Shown here: positions 42,566 through 50,359 of the stretch, in pieces | Layout of the letters: each line of letters opens with the position of its first letter | Numbering within the stretch: position 1 is the stretch's first letter | Source: Lachnospiraceae bacterium | Lineage (GTDB): Bacteria; Bacillota; Clostridia; Lachnospirales; Lachnospiraceae | Assembly: GCA_949383255.1 (NCBI GenBank) | Contig: CASJPF010000006.1 | Location: 1 to 64,000, forward strand | Direction: 5' to 3' | DNA length: 64,000 nucleotides | The notes under the pieces: model-generated | The model's input: only the letters and a program-made list of their open reading frames with translations | Databases searched by the model: none | Told to the model about the DNA's origin: nothing | Position numbers and translations under genes: made by a program

Positions 42566-45418
42566 ATGGCAACAGAAAAAAAGCGGCAGTTAAACTATGA
42601 GCTGCTACGCATTATTGCAATGTTGATGATTGTGAGTTTGCATTATCTAAGCAAGGGAGAAATCCTTGGTGATCCTGCAAGGAACGATATGACTGTGACT
42701 GGCTACGTGGCATGGTTAATTGAGGCGTTCTGTATTGTGGCGGTTAACGTGTATGTGCTTATCAGTGGATACTTTGGCATGGATGCATATGAAAGTGGGG
42801 GAAGTGAGAAGGAACTGACCTTTTGGAAAGTGCTAAGAAAACCTCTAAAAATATGGAAACAAGTGTTTTTTTATTCCATGCTTTTTGGGTGTGGTGCGCT
42901 GATTATTGGTGTGCAGGAGTTTGATCTCTATCAGTTTTTTTCGTATTGTTTTCCGATTGTGACAGAACATTATTGGTTTGCGTCGTCCTATGTAATTCTT
43001 TGCCTGATAATGCCCTTTCTTAATGCGGGGATTTCCCGTTTGAATCAGCGGGAGACAAAATATCTGCTGCTGGGATTTTTACTGGTATTTAGTGTGTCAA
43101 AGACAGTGATTCCTATGCAGCTTCCGTGGGACAAGTATGGTTATGACAGCTTGTGGTTTGTGGTTCTCTATCTGACAGGAGCATATCTAAGACGCTATGG
43201 AATCTCTGTGCTTTATGCCAAGTGGACAGCGGCAGCCTTGTACTTTGGCAGCGTGGCGGCAGTCTTTTTTTCTTTTTTTCTAATTCGTGCAATCTATCTT
43301 AGAACAGGCAGCCTTGGAAAAATGATACAGTATGGTTACACATATAATTTTTTGTTTTGCTATACAGGTGCAGTGGGGTTGTTTTTGCTATTTGCGGAGG
43401 GTAAAAAGGAGTCGGGCAAGGCAGGAATTTTTTTGGAGAGGTTTCGTAAGCCGATTGAATTGTTTTCGGGGGCAGCTTTTGGTGTCTATCTTATTCATGA
43501 GCATATCAATATCCGCTATGTATGGCCAAAATGGTTGCACTGTGAGGCACAGGCAGACAATTCTGTAATGGCATTTCTAGGGCATATGGTTTGCAGTGTG
43601 CTGGCTGTGTATCTGGTATGCACTGTTATCGAGTGGATTCGACAAAAAGGGAGTAGGACGATTCTTCCAATGTTGATTTTGCTGATCTATCCATTGCGCC
43701 ATGCCTTCATAGGACTAGATATTATGGATGCGGGTTATGCGCTTGGCAATTATCGCTTTTTTGACACATTGAATCCAATGTGGAAACTGGCAACTTATCT
43801 GGCAAATGTGACAGGCGTGTTTTTGTCAAAGCTTCCGGGCGGAGATTATTGGATTGGTATGAATTTATATTGTGGTCTGCTAATTGGAGGTGTGGCAGCG
43901 TGGGTTTATCTGTTCTTTTGGCGACGCTATGGACAAGGAAAGCGATGGATGGGGATTGCGTTGTTCGTGGCAGAGTTGACAGCACTGTCTCTTTGTTGGG
44001 CTCCTCCTGTAATTTTGTATCATTATCTTGGCTATTTAGCGATGACAATCGCAGTGCTTGCTTTGTATACAGCAATCTTAGATGGAAAAAGGAAAAATTT
44101 TATTATTTCAGGTGTTATCTTAGGGCTTTGTGTTGCTGTTAGAATGCCAAATATTACTTATATGGCATTGATTTTGCCTGTGTGGTGTAATTGTTTTTGG
44201 AAGCGCAAAAATGACAAGACTTGGCTGCGTCAACTTGTTTTATATACTCTGTACTGTATTGGCGGCTATTTGGTAGGGTTGTTTGTGCCGTTGGCGGTTA
44301 TCGCCGTGCGTTATGGGGTGGATGCATATCCGCAAATGATTGCTGCGCTGTTTGGCATGACTGAACAGGCGTCGGATTATAAGCCGACCGCAATGCTCAA
44401 TGCAATGTTTGGAGATTATGCCCAGTATAGCGGATGGCTGTTATTGTTTGCTGGATTTATGGTTGCAGGTATGATTGGCTTTTATTTTGCCAAAAAACTT
44501 GAAAGAAATCAAACATTGTCCCTCAAAGTAACACGTGTACTTGAAATTTTTTATTCATTTTTGTTTCTAGTACTTCTGCGTTTCTGTTATGGTCGAGGAA
44601 TGTTTGATTTTAATTATACAGAATATTTTAGTATGTACAAGTGGGCGACAGTCTATTTGTTAATTGTATTTTGTCTGTGTATTTGGTGTTTAATAAATCC
44701 TAAAATAAATCACGATTTACGGTTGTGGGCGGTGTTTTTGCCCAGTATCATATTGGTTACGCCACTGGGGAGCAACAATGGGCTTTATCCAATTATCAAC
44801 AACCTTTTTCTAATAATGCCTGTCTCAATATTGATGGCATATAAGGCTTTTAAAAACAGCTATTGTGTAAAAACAACGGGTTTTGCATTTCGGTTGGTAT
44901 TTGGAATGGTGCTTGTATGTGTGGCTGTTCAAAGCATTCTGTTTGGAATTAATTTTGTGTTTCACGACGCAAAGGCATACAGAGATAGACAGCAATTAGA
45001 ACTGCAATGCAGTGGCAAAGGAACCAGATTGCGGACGACAGCCGACAAGGCAGCCGCATTGCAGGAGTTGGATGCATATTTATATCAGAATGAATTAAAT
45101 AAAAAACAAGTGATATTATATGGAAATATTCCGGCATTGGCATATCTGTTTGACATGGCACCTGCTATTTATACAACGTGGGCAGATTTGGATTCAAACA
45201 GTATAGAGATTTTAAAAAAGGAACTTGAAGAACTGTCTAATGAGACCGCATTGGAAAAAACACCTGTTATTATATTGGGGCGCACAGCGATAGAACATGA
45301 AATGCGGACAGATGGACTAGCGTTTCAGAAATATCAATTGATTTTGGAATTTGTTAGGGAAAATGGCTATAGTCAGTGTTTTCAGAATGAGGAGTATTGC
45401 GTGTTTGTAAACTTCTAA
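42566..45418 (+). CDS. Acyltransferase-3 domain fused to a GT-C-like membrane domain
   Basis: The 950-aa protein has two polytopic parts. Residues 10-370 are an acyltransferase family 3 domain (NYELLRIIAMLMIVSLHYLS at the start, FWFAS/YVILCLIMPFLN near 145, FGVYLIHEHINIRYVW near 310). From about 375 a second set of ten or more helices begins with LRHAFIGLDIMDAGYALGNYRFFD, where the acidic loop after the first helix resembles GT-C glycosyltransferases, and it ends in a soluble domain of about 150 residues. GAGGGAG favours ATG 42566 over GTG 42542. It is the last gene of the pse block. The first half likely O-acylates a sugar; the second half is unassigned. Confidence 0.8.
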   Translation: MATEKKRQLNYELLRIIAMLMIVSLHYLSKGEILGDPARNDMTVTGYVAWLIEAFCIVAVNVYVLISGYFGMDAYESGGSEKELTFWKVLRKPLKIWKQVFFYSMLFGCGALIIGVQEFDLYQFFSYCFPIVTEHYWFASSYVILCLIMPFLNAGISRLNQRETKYLLLGFLLVFSVSKTVIPMQLPWDKYGYDSLWFVVLYLTGAYLRRYGISVLYAKWTAAALYFGSVAAVFFSFFLIRAIYLRTGSLGKMIQYGYTYNFLFCYTGAVGLFLLFAEGKKESGKAGIFLERFRKPIELFSGAAFGVYLIHEHINIRYVWPKWLHCEAQADNSVMAFLGHMVCSVLAVYLVCTVIEWIRQKGSRTILPMLILLIYPLRHAFIGLDIMDAGYALGNYRFFDTLNPMWKLATYLANVTGVFLSKLPGGDYWIGMNLYCGLLIGGVAAWVYLFFWRRYGQGKRWMGIALFVAELTALSLCWAPPVILYHYLGYLAMTIAVLALYTAILDGKRKNFIISGVILGLCVAVRMPNITYMALILPVWCNCFWKRKNDKTWLRQLVLYTLYCIGGYLVGLFVPLAVIAVRYGVDAYPQMIAALFGMTEQASDYKPTAMLNAMFGDYAQYSGWLLLFAGFMVAGMIGFYFAKKLERNQTLSLKVTRVLEIFYSFLFLVLLRFCYGRGMFDFNYTEYFSMYKWATVYLLIVFCLCIWCLINPKINHDLRLWAVFLPSIILVTPLGSNNGLYPIINNLFLIMPVSILMAYKAFKNSYCVKTTGFAFRLVFGMVLVCVAVQSILFGINFVFHDAKAYRDRQQLELQCSGKGTRLRTTADKAAALQELDAYLYQNELNKKQVILYGNIPALAYLFDMAPAIYTTWADLDSNSIEILKKELEELSNETALEKTPVIILGRTAIEHEMRTDGLAFQKYQLILEFVRENGYSQCFQNEEYCVFVNF

Positions 45419-45569
45419 TGTCGCCTCGAATCGTTATTATGAGCGCCTTTTATGCCGCGAATAGTAATGAAATAAATGCATATTAATGCCAAAACCTTGC
45501 CAAAATCATATTAAAAGAGTACAATAAAGCGAGAAATAGCTTACCAGATTTCGGAAATTATGGAAAGGC
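45419..45569 (+). other. Gap carrying the block C promoter
   Basis: No ORF is visible. The segment is A+T rich in its second half, where the promoter at 45497-45525 lies. I see no clear terminator after the preceding gene. Confidence 0.6.
45497..45525 (+). promoter_or_regulatory. Sigma-A-type promoter of block C
   Basis: TTGCCA (45497-45502) and TACAAT (45520-45525) have the ideal 17-nt spacing, about 57 nt before the WecE-like start codon. Confidence 0.72.
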
Positions 45570-45581
45570 ATGGTTATCAAA

Positions 45582-46712
45582 ATGATTAATTTTAACGTAC
45601 CACCATTTACAGGCAGGGAATTGGAATATATTAGGCAAGCGGTCGAAAATCAAAAAATTTGTGGGGATGGTCCGTTCACACAGCGATGTAGTGCATGGAT
45701 TGAGGAGAAAACAGGTGCTACAAAGTGTCTCCTGACCCCTTCCTGCACACAGGCAAACGAGCTTGCGGCGCTGTTAATTGACATTCAGGAGGGAGAAGAG
45801 GTGATATTGCCCTCTTACACTTTTGTGTCCACTGCGGACGCCTTTGTGCTGCGCGGCGCAAAGGCAGTGTTTGTCGATATCCGTCCTGACACTATGAATA
45901 TAGATGAGACTTTGATTGAGCAGGCTGTGACAGAGCGGACAAGGGCGATCTTGCCAGTTCATTATGCAGGGGTGGCGTGTGAGATGGATACCATTATGGA
46001 GATTGCGAGACGTCACCACCTCTTTGTGGTAGAGGATGCAGCGCAGGGAATTGCAGCGACTTACAAGGGGAGGGCGCTTGGCACAATTGGAGACTTTGGC
46101 TGTTATTCTTTTCATGAGACCAAGAATCTAAGTATGGGAGAAGGCGGTGCACTGCTCATTCAGGATAAAAAATATATTAGCGAGGCCGAGATTATTCGGG
46201 AGAAAGGGACAAATCGCTCTCAATTTTACAGAGGGGAAATTGATAAATATCGGTGGATGAATTATGGTTCGTCGTATCTGCCAAGTGATATGAATGCAGC
46301 GTATCTCTGGGCTCAGATTGAGCAGATTGATATCATTACACAAAAGCGTTTGGCGCTGTGGAGACAGTATGATGCGCTGTTGCGCCCTCTTCAGGAGCGT
46401 GGAGTTTTAGAGTTGCCAACTGTGCCAGAGGGCTGTGTGCACAATGGGCATATGTATTATATTAAGACGAAAGATTTGGATGAGCGCACGCAGTTAATTA
46501 CATTTTTAAAGGAAAATGGCATTATGGCTGTATCTCACTATGTTCCGCTACACTCAGCGCCTGCGGGACTTAAGTTTGGACGGTTTTCGGGGGAGGATGT
46601 GTATACGACGCGGGAGAGCGAACGCTTGTTGCGTCTGCCAATGTTTTATGCGCTGACATCGGACCAAGTGGACTATATTGTTAGTAAAGTGAAGGAGTTC
46701 TATCACGTATGA
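45582..46712 (+). CDS. rffA: WecE-like dTDP-4-amino-4,6-dideoxygalactose transaminase
   Basis: The 376-aa PLP aminotransferase follows the WecE pattern closely: INFNVPPFTGRELEYI at the start, LLTPSCTQANELAALL near 50, SYTFVSTADAFVLRGAKAVFVDIRPDTMNID near 77-107, and CYSFHETKNLSMGEGGA near 173 with the PLP Lys near 181. WecE turns dTDP-4-keto-6-deoxyglucose into dTDP-Fuc4N. An in-frame ATG at 45570 exists, but family alignment supports 45582. RmlA and RmlB, needed for the substrate, are not in the window. Confidence 0.88.
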   Translation: MINFNVPPFTGRELEYIRQAVENQKICGDGPFTQRCSAWIEEKTGATKCLLTPSCTQANELAALLIDIQEGEEVILPSYTFVSTADAFVLRGAKAVFVDIRPDTMNIDETLIEQAVTERTRAILPVHYAGVACEMDTIMEIARRHHLFVVEDAAQGIAATYKGRALGTIGDFGCYSFHETKNLSMGEGGALLIQDKKYISEAEIIREKGTNRSQFYRGEIDKYRWMNYGSSYLPSDMNAAYLWAQIEQIDIITQKRLALWRQYDALLRPLQERGVLELPTVPEGCVHNGHMYYIKTKDLDERTQLITFLKENGIMAVSHYVPLHSAPAGLKFGRFSGEDVYTTRESERLLRLPMFYALTSDQVDYIVSKVKEFYHV

Positions 46713-48577
46713 TGGATGACCGCACCAGAGTAAAGGCAGCAAAAGTGTGTGGTGCACTAACTTTTACGTTTTCGCTCGCGCTGCTTTTATCTGCCCAATT
46801 TGATTTTTATTATGATCTAAATGATGACACCATGATTAAAGATATTGTGTCAGGGGCATACACAGGCCAGCCGAGTGGTTATTGTATTCAGATGCTGTAT
46901 CCTCTGGCGTGGTGCATTGCGCTTTGTTACAGGGCCATTCCAACGGTTCCGTGGTATGGCTTGTTTTTGTGTCTGTGTCAATTTGGTGTGATTTTTTTGA
47001 TTACTGTGAGGTTATTGTCTCTTGCGCAGCGTGTGCGAACAGGGCTTTTGGCGCTTGCGGTGGAGGCAGCACTTGCGGTTGGACTATTTTTGAGAGAAAT
47101 TGTGGTGATACAGTACAGTGTGACCGCAGGAATTTGTATGGCCGGGGCAGTATTTTTGTTTCTCACAGCAAAAAATGCCGATAAGCCGTCTGTTTTTTTC
47201 CGCAGAAATCTAATTCCGCTGCTGCTTGTTGTGCTGTCTTTTTTGATTCGGACAGAAATCTGTATGATGCTTTTGCCGTTTTTGCTGCTCGCAGGGCTTG
47301 CCCGATGGTGCGGGGAGGAATATTTTTTTACCGCGGTGAATTTTAGAAAGTATTTGATGCTGGTCGGCATAGCATTTTTGGGTATGGCAGCGGCATATTG
47401 TGTAGATTTGGTGGCATATCAGGAAAGCGAGTGGAGTAACTTTCGGAGCTTTTTTAATGCCCGGACGAAATTATATGATTTTTATGGATTACCTGATTAC
47501 GCAGACAACCAGAAATTTTATGAGTCGATTGGATTGTCACAGGAATCTTACACACTGCTTGAAAACTATAATTTTGCTCTGGATGAATCGATTGACACAT
47601 GGAGGTTGGAAGCGATTGTCAATTATCAAGAACAGAGTGCTCAAACTTCCAGTTATGGAAGCGGATTGAAAAACACATTTGGCTTTGTCAGCAAAAACAG
47701 TGTGCGGGAGGCATTGTGGCTGTATAGAAATCAAATTTTAAAAGATTTACAGATGGTAAGGAGTGCCATTTTGCGTCAAACACCTGATTTGGGGATTCCA
47801 GCGGGGCTGGGAGTTCGCATGGCGGTGCTGGTTCTGTATCTGTTGTACTTTGCAGTTTGTGTCATTCCAGCAACAGGAAAACGGCGTGTGCTTGCAGTTT
47901 TTAAGGTTGTGTGTCTCTTGATGATTCGGATAGTTTTGTGGTTGTATTTATATATGGTGGACAGGCTGCCAGACCGTGTCACAATCCCTCTGTTAATGTT
48001 GGAATTCGTGATGCTTATTGCGTTCGTAATCTGTGATAATTCTTTTAAGAAAGACAGCAAGGTAGTAAAGTATATCTTGTATGTTTTATGTACTGTAGGA
48101 TTTCTTGTAGTGTCTGTGGGAAATCTTCAGAGTGTGCACAGTGAATATCAAAACAGAGCACAGGCAGATGCGCGCTGGATTGCATTGATGGATTATTGCC
48201 GAAAAAATGGAAATAATTATTATATCGTGGATGTGTATTCCTCTACCTCTTATCAGGGAACTCCTTATTCGGAGAAAATATTTACAAGCGGTTTTTATAA
48301 AAATTTTGATATATGCGGTGGGTGGGCGGCAAAAAGTCCTCTGGCAAGACGGAAACTGGAGCGACATCATTTTAAAGATATTCAAAATGCATTGTACAAT
48401 CCCAAAGGACGAAATGCGACAAAGGCATATTTTGTGGTAAAGCCCGACCAAGAACTAGACTGGCTGATACAATATTACAAAAAGCGCGGCATGGCTGTGT
48501 GCACGGAGTCTGTTGACCAAGTTCAGACAGCGTCTGGTACACACGCATTTGATATCGTGGCAGTCAAACAACTATAA
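46709..48577 (+). CDS. Polytopic membrane protein, possible GT-C glycosyltransferase
   Basis: The 622-aa protein has about twelve transmembrane helices. After the first helix comes an acidic loop, FDFYYDLNDDTMIKDIVSG (residues 30-48), as in GtrII-like and other GT-C glycosyltransferases. A soluble C-terminal part of about 150 residues follows. I cannot assign a precise family. It overlaps the aminotransferase gene by 4 nt (ATGA). Neighbours that make an amino sugar and load a polyprenyl phosphate suggest it transfers that sugar outside the membrane. Confidence 0.7.
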   Translation: MMDDRTRVKAAKVCGALTFTFSLALLLSAQFDFYYDLNDDTMIKDIVSGAYTGQPSGYCIQMLYPLAWCIALCYRAIPTVPWYGLFLCLCQFGVIFLITVRLLSLAQRVRTGLLALAVEAALAVGLFLREIVVIQYSVTAGICMAGAVFLFLTAKNADKPSVFFRRNLIPLLLVVLSFLIRTEICMMLLPFLLLAGLARWCGEEYFFTAVNFRKYLMLVGIAFLGMAAAYCVDLVAYQESEWSNFRSFFNARTKLYDFYGLPDYADNQKFYESIGLSQESYTLLENYNFALDESIDTWRLEAIVNYQEQSAQTSSYGSGLKNTFGFVSKNSVREALWLYRNQILKDLQMVRSAILRQTPDLGIPAGLGVRMAVLVLYLLYFAVCVIPATGKRRVLAVFKVVCLLMIRIVLWLYLYMVDRLPDRVTIPLLMLEFVMLIAFVICDNSFKKDSKVVKYILYVLCTVGFLVVSVGNLQSVHSEYQNRAQADARWIALMDYCRKNGNNYYIVDVYSSTSYQGTPYSEKIFTSGFYKNFDICGGWAAKSPLARRKLERHHFKDIQNALYNPKGRNATKAYFVVKPDQELDWLIQYYKKRGMAVCTESVDQVQTASGTHAFDIVAVKQL

Positions 48578-48593
48578 GACAGAGGAGATTTTT

Positions 48594-49145
48594 ATGGAGC
48601 CATTGAGAAAAGATTTGATTTTAGAGGGAGCACAAATTTATTTAAGGCCAATTTGCGCTGCCGATACAGATAGGGTTGTAAGATGGAGAAACGATAAGAA
48701 TGTAGTAAAAAATTTTATTTATCGGATTCCTCTTTCTAGGGAGGCGCATTTAGACTGGCTAAAAAATAAAGTAGAACGAGGATACGTACATCAGTTTGTT
48801 ATTTGTAGAAATGAAGACAAGATGCCCCTTGGCAGTGTCTATCTTCAAAACTTTGAGGAGCAGAATAAAAAGGCGGAGGAAGGTATTTTTCTTGGAGAGG
48901 AGCAGGCGTATGGAAAGGGTATTGGCACAGAGGCTGCAAAACTAATGCTGCAATATGCCTTTGAGCAATTAAGGCTACACAAGGTAGCAGCGCGAGTATT
49001 GGCGTACAATCGGGCAAGTGTGTGTATGCATGAGAAGGCAGGCTATGTGCAGGAGGCGTATTTTAGGGAGGAATTGTTTCTGGACGGAAAATATGAGGAC
49101 CTAATTTTTTTTGGTGCAATCAATCCATCTAGTAAGGAACTGTAG
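48594..49145 (+). CDS. GNAT N-acetyltransferase for a 4-amino sugar (WecD/PseH/RimJ-like)
   Basis: The 183-aa protein has the RimJ/PseH-like start IYLRPICAADTDRVVRWRND near 17, GSVYLQNFE near 84, the acetyl-CoA loop EEQAYGKGIGTEAAKLMLQYAF near 100 and VLAYNRASVCMHEKAGYVQEAYFREE near 134. It probably acetylates the amine made by the WecE-like enzyme two genes upstream, the step done by WecD in enterobacteria. PseH activity is an alternative. AGAGGAG lies 6 nt before the ATG. Confidence 0.85.
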   Translation: MEPLRKDLILEGAQIYLRPICAADTDRVVRWRNDKNVVKNFIYRIPLSREAHLDWLKNKVERGYVHQFVICRNEDKMPLGSVYLQNFEEQNKKAEEGIFLGEEQAYGKGIGTEAAKLMLQYAFEQLRLHKVAARVLAYNRASVCMHEKAGYVQEAYFREELFLDGKYEDLIFFGAINPSSKEL

Positions 49146-49168
49146 AACAAAGAAAAGGAATTATCAAG

Positions 49169-50152
49169 ATGAGTAAAATAAGTTTTGTCATTCCCTGCTA
49201 TCGGAGCGCAAGGACTCTTGAGGGAGTCGTGGCGGAAATAAGAGAGACGATGCAGACTATGAAGGAGTATGAGTATGATATCTTTCTAATAAACGACTGT
49301 TCGCCTGATGATACTTATGAGGTAATCACCGCACTTGCCCAAAAATATAATAATATATCAGGAGTTAGCTTGGCAAAGAACTTTGGACAGCACGCGGCGC
49401 TGATGGCGGGGTTGCGCAAGGCAGACGGAGATATTGTGGTGTGCCTAGATGACGATGGACAGACGCCTGCAGATGAGGTAGGAAAACTGATAGATGGCAT
49501 AGAGAATGGTAGTGATGTGGTCTATGCAAGCTATGACAATAAAAAGCATAGTGCCTTTCGCAATTTTGGCACTTGGATGAATGATATTATGACAAGGATT
49601 ATGCTTGGGAAACCGAAAGACTTGCACTTGACCAGCTACTTTGCAGCAAGGCGGTTTGTAGTTGACAGTATGTTGGAATATGAGAACAGCTATCCTTATA
49701 TTATTGGTCTAGTGTTGCGCTCTACAAGAAATATTACCAATGTTCCTGTGCAGCACAGAAGCCGTGAAGTGGGGGCTTCTGGTTATACAATGAAGAAGTT
49801 AATGGCGCTTTGGTTTAATGGGTTTACGGCATTTTCTATACTGCCGCTAAGGATTGCCACCATCACAGGAGTTACCTTTGCTGTCGGGGGATTTTTATAT
49901 GGGATTTATACGATTATTAAAAAAATTGTAAACCCTGCGGTGCCAATGGGATTTAGCTCTCTGATGGCGGCAACTGTTTTTATTGGTGGTATGCTTATGA
50001 TTATGTTAGGATTGATTGGAGAGTATATTGGGCGAATCTATATCAGTATCAACAATTCTCCACAGTATGTAATCCGTGAGGAAACAGACAATACTCCCGT
50101 TACTATTCACGGCATGGAAGCCGCCCATAGTAACGATTCGGGGCGATATTAA
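49169..50152 (+). CDS. GT2 polyprenyl-phosphate transferase, ArnC/GtrB-like
   Basis: The 327-aa protein has a GT-A domain (ISFVIPCYRSARTLEGVV at 4-21, AKNFGQHAALMAGLRKADGDIVVCLDDDGQTP near 69-100) and two C-terminal helices (about 230-255 and 270-292). FSILPLRIATITG resembles ArnC and GtrB. These enzymes put one sugar on undecaprenyl phosphate for later extracellular transfer. The last 16 codons lie in a palindrome (50099-50134), so the tail after about residue 310 looks added. Confidence 0.88.
   Translation: MSKISFVIPCYRSARTLEGVVAEIRETMQTMKEYEYDIFLINDCSPDDTYEVITALAQKYNNISGVSLAKNFGQHAALMAGLRKADGDIVVCLDDDGQTPADEVGKLIDGIENGSDVVYASYDNKKHSAFRNFGTWMNDIMTRIMLGKPKDLHLTSYFAARRFVVDSMLEYENSYPYIIGLVLRSTRNITNVPVQHRSREVGASGYTMKKLMALWFNGFTAFSILPLRIATITGVTFAVGGFLYGIYTIIKKIVNPAVPMGFSSLMAATVFIGGMLMIMLGLIGEYIGRIYISINNSPQYVIREETDNTPVTIHGMEAAHSNDSGRY
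50099..50134. repeat. GTTACTAT palindrome inside the 3' end of a GT2 gene
   Basis: GTTACTAT (50099-50106) pairs with ATAGTAAC (50127-50134), with GGC/GCC inside and a GAAGCCG word shared with the short GTAACAG units. It lies in frame within the last codons of the ArnC-like gene. Confidence 0.65.
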
Positions 50153-50226
50153 AAGTTTTGCTTCGCAAAAATTGCCCCTCATTTCTGAATCATATTCTCA
50201 CGGAATGCGCAGTTTATGCGCATTCC
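50153..50226. repeat. Two hairpins between blocks C and D
   Basis: GTTTTGC-TTC-GCAAAAA (about 50155-50171) and GGAATGCGCA/TGCGCATTCC (50202-50211, 50217-50226; 10-bp perfect stem with 5-nt loop) follow the stop codon. Neither is followed by a clear T run. They could end the block C transcript or protect it. Confidence 0.65.
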
Positions 50227-50283
50227 TACCCCGTAAAAAGTAACATACTTTACCGCAGAAATCACAGTAAAGGAAAGCTTTTG

Positions 50284-50312
50284 TTGTATTCATATTTGTA
50301 ATGTGCTATACT
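50284..50312 (+). promoter_or_regulatory. Sigma-A-type promoter of block D
   Basis: TTGTAT (50284-50289) and TATACT (50307-50312) have the ideal 17-nt spacing, with TG one base before the -10 box (extended -10). The predicted start of transcription is near 50319. Confidence 0.8.
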
Positions 50313-50359
50313 CTAAACGCGAAGGAAAATGTTACCAGGAATCTTTAGAAGGGCAGGGT

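Noticed and set aside
50303-50359. Longer N-terminus of the Wzy/WaaL-like protein from GTG 50303
   Set aside because: The codon overlaps the -10 region of the block D promoter, so it cannot be on the transcript that promoter makes.
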